64,000 bases of DNA from DASYPQ01 sp046155895 (GCA_046155895.1 JBJXFB010000093.1:14631-78630), one strand, 5' to 3'; shown: positions 39,534-47,176, numbered from the stretch's first letter. Numbers and translations are program-made. Notes: a model not told the origin generated them from the letters alone.

Positions 39534-39836
39534 ATGGTCCGCATGTCCAACCGGGATCGGATTGCGCGTGCGGCCGAAGAAGCGAAGGCCGCCGCAACGG
39601 AGAAGGCGGAGAAGGCGGCCAAGAAAGTCGCCAAGAAGCCGAGCGGCGGCCGCGCGGCGCGCGTCGTGAAGCCCGTGCGCATGAAGATCGTCTGGGACGT
39701 GTGCAACACGACCGGAACGGCCGTCAAGTCCTTCGCGTATCCGGACAAGGCCCGGGCGGAGGCGGAGACGGAGACGCTCACCCGGTCGACGGGGCGCACC
39801 CACATCCTCCGGCCGACCAAAGTGCCCATGGAGTGA
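39534..39836 (+). CDS. Small Lys/Ala-rich protein of unknown function
   Basis: A 100-residue basic protein. Residues 5-35 are a Lys/Ala/Glu-rich helix (ARAAEEAKAAATEKAEKAAKK) like histone H1-type tails, followed by a small alpha/beta-like part (MKIVWDVCNTTGTAVKSFAYPDKARAEAE). The basic tail suggests nucleic acid binding, but nothing more specific can be said. ATG 39534 lies just behind TACGAT, which may be a -10 box of a nearly leaderless transcript; ATG 39543 is an alternative. The gene is convergent with the hemerythrin-like gene, and the two stops lie in one inverted repeat. Confidence 0.55.
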   Translation: MVRMSNRDRIARAAEEAKAAATEKAEKAAKKVAKKPSGGRAARVVKPVRMKIVWDVCNTTGTAVKSFAYPDKARAEAETETLTRSTGRTHILRPTKVPME

Positions 39837-39855
39837 CGGCCGCGGGCTGTCACTC
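39831..39855. terminator. Inverted repeat carrying both stop codons of a convergent pair
   Basis: GAGTGAC (39831-39837) and GTCACTC (39849-39855) pair perfectly over 7 bases with an 11-base GC-rich loop. TGA at 39834 ends the plus gene, and TCA at 39850 ends the minus gene. It is a plausible shared terminator. Confidence 0.45.
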
Positions 39856-40284
39856 GCGGCCGGCGAGCTTCTCCCCGGCCGCCCGCAGATTTTCCGGAGG
39901 CGCTTCCTTCTCGATCGCCGGGAAGAGATGACGTTCCTCCCACCGGATGTGCTCCTCGAGGGCCTGCGCGAGGCGGCTCAAGAGCGCGAGATCGGGTTCG
40001 GCCTCCGCGCCATCAATCGAAAGCCGTTCGACGAGCGCGCGCAGCTGTTCGTGCTCGGCGCGCAGGCGCTCGGCATCCTCGCGGAGCGGGACCAGCGGCA
40101 GGATCCAGCGCTCCTCCGCAGCGAAATGCTCCGCGATGAGGTTCGTCCATGCGGAGAGGAAACTCGCCCGAGCCTCGCGAGGTGAGCCCTCCCGGCCCGC
40201 GAGCGCCCAACGGATGGCTCGCGCCTCGGCGAGGGCGAAGTGGTGCTCGCGGGACAGCGGTCGAAGGGCGGGTGCGCGTTTCAC
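39850..40284 (-). CDS. Hemerythrin HHE-domain protein
   Basis: A 144-residue four-helix protein with the hemerythrin HHE metal ligands: His pair in LSREHHFAL, HFAAEERWILP, RAEHEQLRALVERL and HIRWEERHLFPAIE. Such single-domain proteins bind a di-iron centre and act in oxygen, nitric oxide or iron-related stress responses. It lies 7 bases after the CPXCG-family gene on the same strand, so the two are probably co-transcribed. The ATG at 40284 gives the expected length. Confidence 0.88.
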   Translation of the reverse strand: MKRAPALRPLSREHHFALAEARAIRWALAGREGSPREARASFLSAWTNLIAEHFAAEERWILPLVPLREDAERLRAEHEQLRALVERLSIDGAEAEPDLALLSRLAQALEEHIRWEERHLFPAIEKEAPPENLRAAGEKLAGRE

Positions 40285-40291
40285 GGCTCGA

Positions 40292-40480
40292 TCACTCGGG
40301 CCGCGCTACGACCGTGACCTCACCGTCCGGCTCGATGCGCACCGTGAGCTGCACGGGTGCGCAGCACACCGGGCAGTCCTCGACGTACTCCTGGTCCTCG
40401 CCCGCGCTCGCGTCGACCGGGACGACGATCTCCTCGCCGCAGGAAGGGCACTCGTACCGGCCGTCGGACTCGGATCTCAT
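40292..40480 (-). CDS. CPXCG motif-containing small zinc-ribbon protein
   Basis: A 62-residue protein with two Cys pairs, YECPSCGEEI and DCPVCCAPV, separated by an acidic stretch, which matches the CPXCG cysteine-rich family of small zinc-binding proteins. The second pair is CPVC followed by another Cys in place of Gly. The frame is open upstream to ATG 40531, but the shorter form starting at ATG 40480 fits the family length. No ribosome binding site is clear for either. Function unknown. It is followed by the hemerythrin gene. Confidence 0.75.
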   Translation of the reverse strand: MRSESDGRYECPSCGEEIVVPVDASAGEDQEYVEDCPVCCAPVQLTVRIEPDGEVTVVARPE

Positions 40481-40522
40481 GCTGCGCCCGCGCCGGATTC
40501 TACGGACCGGCGGGATCTTCGA

Positions 40523-40528
40523 TACCAT
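40523..40528 (+). promoter_or_regulatory. Putative -10 element of the DUF4920 lipoprotein gene
   Basis: TACCAT in a CGATACCATC context, 12 bases before the ATG at 40541, suggesting a very short leader. Confidence 0.3.
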
Positions 40529-40540
40529 CATGCGCTACCC

Positions 40541-41014
40541 ATGCGAACCCACTCGAACACGATCGCCGTACTCGCTCTCGTCCTCGGCCTCGCCTCGGCT
40601 TGCGCCAGCCGTCCGACTCTCCCTCCGGGAGTGATCGTCGGCCTGGAGATGCAGCCGCGGGAGGTCATCCACCTCGCCGTCATCGACGCCGACCCCGAAC
40701 CCTACTGGAACCGGACGCTGTTGATCGAGGCCACCGTCACGGCCGTGTGCCAGAAGAAGGGCTGCTGGATGCAGATCGAAGACCAGGGATCCCGCGCGAT
40801 GGTGCGCTGGGAGAGCGGCTGCGGCGGCGAGTACACCTTCCCCAAGGACCTCGAGGGCAAGCGCATCCTGATCCAAGGCTCGATCTACGACACGTCGATC
40901 TCCGAGGACGACGCCGAGCACCTCGAGGAGGAAGCCGGCCGCCCGATCTCGATCGATCGGCAAGGCCGCGAGATCAACGCCTCGGCGATCCTCGTGGTCG
41001 GCGCTCCGAGCTGA
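40541..41014 (+). CDS. DUF4920-family lipoprotein
   Basis: A 157-residue protein with a lipoprotein signal (LVLGLASACAS) and a beta-barrel-like domain with the DUF4920 hallmark: LLIEATVTAVCQKKGCWMQIED followed by MVRWESGCGGEYTFPKDLEGKRILIQGSIYD. The Cys pair in VCQKKGCWM is the family signature and may bind a metal. The reaction is unknown. The gene is transcribed away from the CPXCG gene and followed after 10 bases by a small gene on the same strand. Confidence 0.75.
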   Translation: MRTHSNTIAVLALVLGLASACASRPTLPPGVIVGLEMQPREVIHLAVIDADPEPYWNRTLLIEATVTAVCQKKGCWMQIEDQGSRAMVRWESGCGGEYTFPKDLEGKRILIQGSIYDTSISEDDAEHLEEEAGRPISIDRQGREINASAILVVGAPS

Positions 41015-41024
41015 TCGATCCGCG

Positions 41025-41378
41025 ATGGACTCCGGGCTCCTGCAGTACTTCGATCTGGTCTGCGACAAGATCGCGGCGCATCCGAGCTACGGGGCGAAGC
41101 TCGAGAACGCCGTCCGGCAAGGCGACCGGCTCATCCTGAACTACCACACTCACGGGCCCGATCAGGCCTACTGCGTGTCGGTGTGCGTTCGGAACGAGAC
41201 TCTGGCGCAACTCGGACTGCCCGCGCCCTTGGAGGAACTCGCGCACATCCGTGGAATCGGGAAGAGTCGCGAGGAATGCGGCCCGCGCATGGAGGCGTTC
41301 GCCGCGCGGCTCGTCGTTCGGCACGGGCTCCGGCAGGAGCCGGTCGTGTTCCTGGACGGGGATCCCTTCGCGCCCTGA
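41025..41378 (+). CDS. Hypothetical 117-residue protein
   Basis: A 117-residue soluble protein with no signal peptide and no family I recognise. It begins MDSGLLQYFDLVCDKIAAHP, followed by a beta-strand section (RLILNYHTHGPDQAYCVSVCV) and a C-terminal helical part (KSREECGPRMEAFAARLVVRHG). It lies 10 bases behind the DUF4920 lipoprotein gene, so it is probably expressed with it. Confidence 0.6.
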   Translation: MDSGLLQYFDLVCDKIAAHPSYGAKLENAVRQGDRLILNYHTHGPDQAYCVSVCVRNETLAQLGLPAPLEELAHIRGIGKSREECGPRMEAFAARLVVRHGLRQEPVVFLDGDPFAP

Positions 41379-41435
41379 CGTGAATCGACGCCTCGAATCA
41401 TGAATCCGTGATTCCCGAGCGCGCGGAGACGCCAA

Positions 41436-41441
41436 TACGCT
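41436..41441 (+). promoter_or_regulatory. Putative -10 element of the RNA-binding protein gene
   Basis: TACGCT in an AATACGCTAGG context, 96 bases before the ATG at 41538. It would give a 5' untranslated region of about 90 bases that is clearly AT-richer than the surroundings and contains a TTGG-TTTTG-CCAA hairpin at 41482-41494. Confidence 0.35.
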
Positions 41442-41537
41442 AGGGTTTGCGCTTCAACTCATTTCTGCGATCGCCGTCCCATTGGTTTTGCCAACGGAAT
41501 TGCTCTCCAGATCAAACGAATCGAAAGGTAAGAATCA

Positions 41538-41870
41538 ATGGGAACGAAACTGTACGTCGGAAATCTCAGCTACGACTCCACCGAAGCCAGCCTGCGCGCT
41601 GCCTTCGAGGCCGACGGCCGCCAAGTGCGTGAAGTCGCCATGATCATGGATCGCGATACCGGACGCCCGAAGGGCTTCGGCTTCATCCAGATGGGCTCGG
41701 AGCAGGACGCCCAAGCCGCGATCGCGGCGCTCGACGGCAAGCAACTCGACGGTCGCGCGATCAAGGTCAACGAAGCCCAAGAGCGTCCCGCCGGCGGACG
41801 CCCGGGCGGCGGTGGCGGTGGCGGTGGCGGTCGCTCCAGCGGCGGCTACGGCAGCGGCCAGCGCTACTAG
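41538..41870 (+). CDS. RRM-domain RNA-binding protein with Gly-rich tail
   Basis: A 110-residue protein. Residues 1-78 are an RNA recognition motif with RNP2 (KLYVGNLSY) and RNP1 (KGFGFIQM). The tail is Gly/Arg/Ser-rich with a run of nine Gly and ends YGSGQRY. This is the bacterial Rbp family, best known in cyanobacteria, where such proteins are cold-induced and act on mRNA. AAAGG precedes the ATG at 41538. The long AT-rich leader would be in keeping with temperature- or self-regulation, but that is inference. Confidence 0.92.
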   Translation: MGTKLYVGNLSYDSTEASLRAAFEADGRQVREVAMIMDRDTGRPKGFGFIQMGSEQDAQAAIAALDGKQLDGRAIKVNEAQERPAGGRPGGGGGGGGGRSSGGYGSGQRY

Positions 41871-41957
41871 GCCCTCGAAGATCCCCGCGCCCCGGCGCGG
41901 GACCCGGAACGAATCTCATCCGCCGCCATCGGCTCGATCGAGCCTGGCGGCGGATCT

Positions 41958-42611
41958 TCATTTCGGCTTCTCGACGAGCGTCAGGCAGTCGAGCTCGGGA
42001 ACGTGTCCCCACTCGAAGACCATCTGCTTGATCGTCCGCAAGCCCGCCTCCTCGGCGTAGCCCGTGAACAGCTCGTTCGACATGTAGTTCCGGGCGTGCG
42101 GATTCGTGCGCCAGTCGCTTCCGCCCGTGTAGTTCGAATGGTGGAAGAAGCCGCGGCCACCGGGGCGCAGGACCCGTGCCGTGTCGCGCAGGTACGAGCG
42201 CACCACTTCCTTCGCGAAGTGGACCATCGAGTCGAAGCTGTACACGAGCGTGAAGGCCCCGTCCTCGGCCGGCCGGAGGTCGTAGCCGTTGTTCGCGGCG
42301 CACTGGACGTGGGGTTGCCCGGCAAACCGGCGGCGGCAGACCTCGACGTTGCCGGGTTGGATGTCGAGGACGAGCAGCCGCTTGGACCTCGGCGCCAGCA
42401 TGAGCGAATTCCGGCCGTGGCCAGCGCCCAGGTCGATCACCGCGGAGAAATCGCAGCCGTCGATGAACGGGAAGATCAGGGTGCGCCAGATCTCCTCGAT
42501 GTGGGGCTCGGCCGACTTGAAGTACTTGTTCTTCGGAGTCCAGGGGTCCCCCGAGTAGTTGGCGAGATCCTGGAGCTGGCTCGCTTCGGGGAGCGGGTCG
42601 TTCCTCGTCAT
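41958..42611 (-). CDS. SAM-dependent methyltransferase, second of a tandem pair
   Basis: A 217-residue class I methyltransferase. Motif I is VIDLGAGHGRNS, followed by LLVLDIQPGNVEVCRRRF (acidic loop), then FTLVYSFDSMVHF and LRDTARVLRPGGRGFFHHSNYTGG. The N-terminus has a conserved YSGDPWTPKNKYFKSAE segment shared with the upstream paralog. It probably methylates a small molecule or sugar. Its ATG at 42611 overlaps the stop of the upstream paralog (ATGA), so both are translated together. Confidence 0.82.
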   Translation of the reverse strand: MTRNDPLPEASQLQDLANYSGDPWTPKNKYFKSAEPHIEEIWRTLIFPFIDGCDFSAVIDLGAGHGRNSLMLAPRSKRLLVLDIQPGNVEVCRRRFAGQPHVQCAANNGYDLRPAEDGAFTLVYSFDSMVHFAKEVVRSYLRDTARVLRPGGRGFFHHSNYTGGSDWRTNPHARNYMSNELFTGYAEEAGLRTIKQMVFEWGHVPELDCLTLVEKPK

Positions 42612-43375
42612 GACCTGGATCTGCGCGCGTCCAGGCGGAGCTTCACCTTGGCGAAGAGCCTCACGATCGGGTCGATCCACGCGCGAACGCCCTTCGGCCT
42701 CTCGACGAGCGTGAAGCAGTCCAGGTTGTTGATGTGGCCCCACCTCTCGGAGGGATCGCCCCAGCCGAAAGTGCGCTGCGAGAGCGTGCGCAGTCCGGCT
42801 GCGCGGGCGTAGGCGGCGAACAGCTCGCGGGACATGTATCCCCGGCCGTGAGGCGCGCTGCGCCAGTCGCTCCCGCCCGTGTAGTTCGAGTGGTGGAAGA
42901 AGCCCCGTCCGCCCGGCCGCAGGACCCGCCGCGTGTCGCGCAGATACGACCGCACGACTTCCGGGTCGAAGTGGACCATCGAGTCGAAGGAGTAGACGAG
43001 CGTGAACTCCGCGTCGCCGGCCGGCCGGAGGTCGTAGCCGTTGTTCACGGCGCATTGAACGTGGGCTTGCCCGGCGAATCGCTCCTTGCAGGCCTCGACG
43101 TTGCCGGCCTGGATGTCCATCACGAGAACCCGTCCGGACTTGGGCGCCAGCATGTTCGCGTTCCGGCCGTGCCCGGCGGCCAGATCGATCACGGCGGAGA
43201 AATCGCAGTCCTCGATCGCCGGGTGGATCATCGTCCGCCACATGTCGAGGAAGTGCACCTCGGCCGCGCGGAAGTAGTCATTCTCCGGGATCCACGGGTC
43301 GCCGGAGTAGCTTGCCAGACCTTGGAGCCGCTGCTGCTCGGAGGTCGCGGACGGTCGAAGAGCTTGTCGGAGCAT
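42608..43375 (-). CDS. SAM-dependent methyltransferase, first of a tandem pair
   Basis: A 255-residue class I methyltransferase highly similar along its whole length to the downstream gene: YSGDPWIPENDYFRAAEVHF, VIDLAAGHGRNA (motif I with Ala for the first Gly), VLVMDIQAGNVEACKERF, FTLVYSFDSMVHF and LRDTRRVLRPGGRGFFHHSNYTGGSDWR. It has a C-terminal basic extension (PIVRLFAKVKLRLDARRSRS) that the paralog lacks. The two genes are a tandem duplication. Substrate unknown. Confidence 0.82.
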   Translation of the reverse strand: MLRQALRPSATSEQQRLQGLASYSGDPWIPENDYFRAAEVHFLDMWRTMIHPAIEDCDFSAVIDLAAGHGRNANMLAPKSGRVLVMDIQAGNVEACKERFAGQAHVQCAVNNGYDLRPAGDAEFTLVYSFDSMVHFDPEVVRSYLRDTRRVLRPGGRGFFHHSNYTGGSDWRSAPHGRGYMSRELFAAYARAAGLRTLSQRTFGWGDPSERWGHINNLDCFTLVERPKGVRAWIDPIVRLFAKVKLRLDARRSRS

Positions 43376-43428
43376 GGCGGCTTCGACTCATGGTAATGGA
43401 AGCGGTCCGAACCGGTAAGATCCGAGCC

Positions 43429-43896
43429 GTGTTCGACCCGCAGATGGAGCTCCTCAGCACGGTCCTCGCCGGCGTCGCCGCCGAGACACCTCCGCCGGGA
43501 GGGCGTCCGAGCACTTGGGCCGACGCGCGCGAGGCCCTGGCCGCATCGGGCGAGAAGGCGGAAGACATTTCCTCCGCCGTCGCCGCCGAGGACGCGCCGG
43601 CGCTCCGTGCGATCCTGGAGCAGTGGCGATCCGGCAAGCGCCACCTGCCCGAGCACGACCGAGAGGTCCTGAAGCGCGCGATGAAGGCGTACCGCAAGCG
43701 CCTCAAGGTCACCGTGCTCGACGCCGAGTCCTCCGTCGCCGGAGGTCCGATGAGCAGCGGCCGGCGGTCGACGATCGTCGGAATCACGCCGCCCGAGCGC
43801 TATCCGCGCGCCGTGTGGGACGAGCTCGTGAGGCAGGGCCGATTGCTTTCCTCGGGTCGCGGCGGGACCTACGAGCTTCCGCCCGAGCCGGCGTAG
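43429..43896 (+). CDS. Hypothetical protein upstream of deoC
   Basis: A protein of about 155 residues with no family I recognise. It begins near VFDPQMELLSTVLAG and contains two helical stretches (SAVAAEDAPALRAILEQWRSGKRHLPEHDREVLKRAMKAYRKRLKVTVLDAE) and a C-terminal part rich in Arg/Gly (SGRRSTIVGITPPERYPRAVWDELVRQGRLL). The start is uncertain: ATG 43390 and ATG 43396 would leave almost no space to the divergent methyltransferase gene, so GTG 43429 or ATG 43444 is preferred. It ends 3 bases before deoC and probably belongs to that operon. Confidence 0.55.
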   Translation: MFDPQMELLSTVLAGVAAETPPPGGRPSTWADAREALAASGEKAEDISSAVAAEDAPALRAILEQWRSGKRHLPEHDREVLKRAMKAYRKRLKVTVLDAESSVAGGPMSSGRRSTIVGITPPERYPRAVWDELVRQGRLLSSGRGGTYELPPEPA

Positions 43897-43899
43897 GGG

Positions 43900-44799
43900 A
43901 TGAAGCGCCGCTACGTACTCGGACCCGTGCCGAGCGTGGATCAGGTCATGCTTGAGAAGCGCGCCGCCGTGCTGGGCACGCGCAGCATCAAGGCCGGCGC
44001 CAAGAAGACCGCGCTCGAGCTCATTCTCCGATCCATAGACCTGACCACGCTCGAAGGCATGGACACGCCGGAGAGCGTGCGCGCTCTCTGCGGCAAGGCG
44101 CGCCAGCCGGATCCCGAGTCCGACGCGCCGCCGGTCGCCGCGGTGTGCGTCTACCCGACCCTCGTCGGCGCGGCCCGCGTGGCGCTCGCCGGCTCGAGCG
44201 TGAAGGTCGCCGCGGTGGCCGCGGCCTTCCCGAGCGCACAGTCCTTCCTCGAGATCCGTCTCGAGGAGATCCGTCGCGCCGTCGAGGCCGGCGCGGACGA
44301 GATCGACATGGTCATGAGCCGGCAGGCCTTCCTGATCGGCGATCATGCCCGCGTGCACGACGAGATCGCCGCGGCCAAGGAAGCGGCCGGCGACGCGCAC
44401 CTCAAGGCGATCCTCGAGGTGGGCGAGCTCGGCAGCTACGACCAGATCCGCAAGGCCTCCCAGATCGCGCTCGATGCGGGAGCGGACACGATCAAGACGT
44501 CGACAGGCAAGATCTCTCCCGCGGCGACGCCCGCTGCGTGCCTCGTGATGCTGGAAGCGATCCGCGACCACTACCTCGCCACGGGCCGCGCGGCGGGTCT
44601 CAAGGCCGCCGGCGGCATCCGCACCGCGAAGCAGGCCTGGCACTACCTCGTGCTCGTGAAGGAGACGGTCGGGGATCGCTGGCTGACGCCCGAGCGCTTC
44701 CGGATCGGCGCGTCCGCGCTCCTCGACGACGTGCTCCGGCAGCGGCGACGGCTGATGACCGGACGCTACGAGACGCTGCTCGGGTTCGGAGGCGCATGA
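43900..44799 (+). CDS. deoC: Deoxyribose-phosphate aldolase
   Basis: A 299-residue TIM-barrel aldolase that splits 2-deoxy-D-ribose 5-phosphate into glyceraldehyde 3-phosphate and acetaldehyde. The three key residues are present: Asp136 in EIDMVM, the Schiff-base Lys199 in DTIKTSTGK and Lys235 in GLKAAGGIRT. It is about 40 residues longer than E. coli DeoC at the N-terminus, as is usual in this branch. Its stop overlaps the start of an aldehyde dehydrogenase gene (ATGA at 44796-44799), which suggests that the acetaldehyde or a related aldehyde product is oxidised directly. Confidence 0.95.
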   Translation: MKRRYVLGPVPSVDQVMLEKRAAVLGTRSIKAGAKKTALELILRSIDLTTLEGMDTPESVRALCGKARQPDPESDAPPVAAVCVYPTLVGAARVALAGSSVKVAAVAAAFPSAQSFLEIRLEEIRRAVEAGADEIDMVMSRQAFLIGDHARVHDEIAAAKEAAGDAHLKAILEVGELGSYDQIRKASQIALDAGADTIKTSTGKISPAATPAACLVMLEAIRDHYLATGRAAGLKAAGGIRTAKQAWHYLVLVKETVGDRWLTPERFRIGASALLDDVLRQRRRLMTGRYETLLGFGGA

Positions 44800-46298
44800 C
44801 GATCGCTCCGCGCAAGCGCAAGGCGGCCAGGCGTCCGCCGCAGGTCCGGAAGCTCCTCTTCGGCGACCTGTGGGAGTACGCGCCGGCTCCCGAGCGCGCC
44901 GATCACGCGCGCGTGGCCGACCGCTACGGTCATTTCATCGACGGCGAGTTCGTGGAGCGCGGCGCGTGGTTCCCCTCGATCAATCCCGCGACCGGGGAGA
45001 CCCTCTTCGAAGTGCCCGAGGCGGACTCAGCCGTGGTGGACAGCGCCGTCCGCGCGGCGCGGAAGGCGTTCGACGGGGAGTGGGGCCGGCTCTCGGGCGG
45101 CGCGCGAGCGAAGCTCCTCTACCGGATCGGACGCTCGATCCAGGAGAACGCGCGCGAGCTCGCCGTCCTGGAGACGCTCGACAACGGCAAGCCCATCCGC
45201 GAGTCGCGCGACGTCGACGTGCCCCTCGCGGCTGCACACTTCCTCTACCACGCCGGCTGGGCGGACAAGCTCGAGTACGCGTTCCCCGGTGCGCGCGCCG
45301 CACCCCTTGGCGTGATCGGATCGATCATCCCGTGGAACTTCCCGCTGCTCATGGCGGCCTGGAAGATCGCGCCGGCGCTCGCGACGGGCAACACGGTCGT
45401 CCTCAAGCCGGCGGAGACCTCGCCGCTCACCGCGATCCGCCTCGCCGAGCTGATGCGCGAGGCGGGGTTGCCGCCGGGCGTCGTCAACATCGTGCACGGC
45501 GCGGGCGCGACCGGCGCCATGATCGTCGACCACCCCGGCGTCGCCAAGATCGCGTTCACGGGCTCCACCGAGGTCGGGAAGCAGATCCAACGGCGGCTGG
45601 CCGGCTCGAGGAAGCGCCTGACGCTCGAGCTCGGCGGCAAGGGCGCGCAGATCCTGTTCGAGGACGCCTCGCTCGACCAGGCCGTGGAGGGGGTGGTCGA
45701 CGGCATCTACTTCAACCAGGGCCACGTGTGCTGCGCGGGCTCGCGCCTCTTCGTGCAGGAGAGCGTGCTCGAGAGAGTGGTCCAGAAGCTCGAGCATCGC
45801 ATCGCGACGCTCCGGGTGGGCGACCCTCTCGACAAGAACACCGACGTCGGCGCCATCCACTCGCGCGCGCAGCTCGACAAGATCGAGGAGCTGGTCGAGG
45901 ACGGGCGCCGCGCGGGTGCGCGGATGCACCAGCTCGGCTGCGAGCTTCCGAAGAAGGGCTGGTTCTACCCGCCGACCTTCTTCACGGGCGTCGCGGCGTC
46001 GCACCGCATCGCGCGCGAAGAGATCTTCGGTCCCGTGCTCGCGATCCAGACCTTCCGCACGCCGGAAGAAGCGGTTCGGAAGGCGAACAACACGCGCTAC
46101 GGTCTTTCCGCGGGGATCTGGACGGACAAGGGGAGCAAGCTCTTCGCGGCGGCGGGAGACCTGCGCGCGGGCGTCGTGTGGGGCAACACGTTCAACCGCT
46201 TCGATCCGGCCAGCCCCTTCGGCGGCTACCAGGAGAGCGGATTCGGCCGCGAGGGCGGAAGACAGGGGCTCTCGGCCTACGTCGAGGTGAAGGGATGA
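44796..46298 (+). CDS. NAD(P)-dependent aldehyde dehydrogenase
   Basis: A 500-residue aldehyde dehydrogenase with all catalytic elements: Asn181 in IIPWNFP, the cofactor Lys204 in VVLKPAE, FTGSTEVG for the nucleotide turn, Glu278 in LELGGKG, the nucleophile Cys312 in NQGHVCCAGSR, and EEIFGPV near the end. It begins with a basic N-terminal extension (APRKRKAARRP). It overlaps deoC upstream and the truncated aldehyde-dehydrogenase-like gene downstream by ATGA, so the three are translated together. This full domain plus the following defective one resemble the two halves of ALDH16 proteins. The likely task is oxidation of the aldehyde made by DeoC. Confidence 0.93.
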   Translation: MTIAPRKRKAARRPPQVRKLLFGDLWEYAPAPERADHARVADRYGHFIDGEFVERGAWFPSINPATGETLFEVPEADSAVVDSAVRAARKAFDGEWGRLSGGARAKLLYRIGRSIQENARELAVLETLDNGKPIRESRDVDVPLAAAHFLYHAGWADKLEYAFPGARAAPLGVIGSIIPWNFPLLMAAWKIAPALATGNTVVLKPAETSPLTAIRLAELMREAGLPPGVVNIVHGAGATGAMIVDHPGVAKIAFTGSTEVGKQIQRRLAGSRKRLTLELGGKGAQILFEDASLDQAVEGVVDGIYFNQGHVCCAGSRLFVQESVLERVVQKLEHRIATLRVGDPLDKNTDVGAIHSRAQLDKIEELVEDGRRAGARMHQLGCELPKKGWFYPPTFFTGVAASHRIAREEIFGPVLAIQTFRTPEEAVRKANNTRYGLSAGIWTDKGSKLFAAAGDLRAGVVWGNTFNRFDPASPFGGYQESGFGREGGRQGLSAYVEVKG

Positions 46299-47161
46299 GC
46301 CCGCGCGCAATCGTCGCGAAGACGTACAAGCTCTGGATCGGCGGACGATTCGTCCGCTCGGAGGGAGGCCGCGTGCAGCCCTTCCTCGATCCCGCCGGCC
46401 TCGCCGTGGCCAACCTGGCGCGCGCCACGCGCAAGGACCTGCGCGACGCGGTCGCCGCGGCGCGCTCCGCGCAGCCGGCTTGGGGGCGCCTCGGGGCTTT
46501 TCACCGCGGACAAATCCTCTTCCGCGTGGCGGAGCAGCTCGAGGATCGCCGCACGCTGTTCGAGGAGCGGCTGCGAGCCTGGCACGGGTACGATCGCGCG
46601 GACGCGGCCGCCGAGGCGGCCTGCGCCGTCGATCGCGCGCTCTGGTACGCGGGCTGGGCGGACAAGTACACGCAGGTCCTCGGCTCCGTGAATCCGGTCG
46701 CGCAGCCCTTCTTCAACTTCACCTTCCCGGAGCCGACCGGCGTGGTCGTGATCCTGGCGCCTCGCGCCGCACCGCTGCTCGGCCTCGTCTCGGTCCTCAT
46801 GCCCGCGCTCGTCCCGGGGAACGCCGTCGTGCTCGCGGCGGAGTCGCTGATCGCCGTCGAGCTGGCGGAGCTCCTCGCCACGAGCGACGTTCCCGGCGGC
46901 GTCGTGAACATCCTCACCGGCCCCCGGGAGGACTACGCGGCCTCGGCGGCCTCGCACATGGAGGTTGACGCGATGGCCTGCTTCGGCGGAGCCGCCGCGG
47001 AGACGCGCGCGCTCGAGGAAGCGGCCGCCGGCAGCGTGAAGCGCTTCTCCCTGCGCGACGATCCTCCGCCGGCCGCGTGGCGGGATCCGTCGATGCAGAG
47101 CCTGTACGCGATCGAGCCCTACGTCGAGCTCAAGACGGCCTGGCATCCGATCGGGACCTGA
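46295..47161 (+). CDS. Truncated, non-catalytic aldehyde dehydrogenase-like protein (ALDH16 C-terminal-domain-like)
   Basis: A 288-residue protein similar to the N-terminal half of aldehyde dehydrogenases: YKLWIGGRFVRSEGGR, AAARSAQPAWGRLGAFHRGQILFRVAEQLE, EPTGVVVILAPRAAPLLGLVSVLMPALVPGNAVVLAAE and DVPGGVVNILTG. The catalytic Asn (IIPWN) is replaced (LAPRA), the cofactor Lys is Ala (VVLAAE), and the region with the catalytic Cys is absent. It therefore cannot work alone. In ALDH16 enzymes a similar defective domain is fused behind a catalytic one and completes the dimer, so this is likely the same design encoded as two overlapping genes (ATGA). Its stop lies in a perfect palindrome shared with the convergent gene. 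Confidence 0.85.
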   Translation: MSPRAIVAKTYKLWIGGRFVRSEGGRVQPFLDPAGLAVANLARATRKDLRDAVAAARSAQPAWGRLGAFHRGQILFRVAEQLEDRRTLFEERLRAWHGYDRADAAAEAACAVDRALWYAGWADKYTQVLGSVNPVAQPFFNFTFPEPTGVVVILAPRAAPLLGLVSVLMPALVPGNAVVLAAESLIAVELAELLATSDVPGGVVNILTGPREDYAASAASHMEVDAMACFGGAAAETRALEEAAAGSVKRFSLRDDPPPAAWRDPSMQSLYAIEPYVELKTAWHPIGT

Positions 47162-47176
47162 TCGCGCGATCAGGTC
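47155..47176. terminator. Perfect 22-bp palindrome over both stop codons of a convergent pair
   Basis: The half-site GACCTGATCGC is followed directly by its reverse complement. The plus gene ends ACC-TGA within the left arm, and the minus gene ends ACC-TGA within the right arm. It may act as a bidirectional terminator or as a binding site; no loop or T-run is present. Confidence 0.4.
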
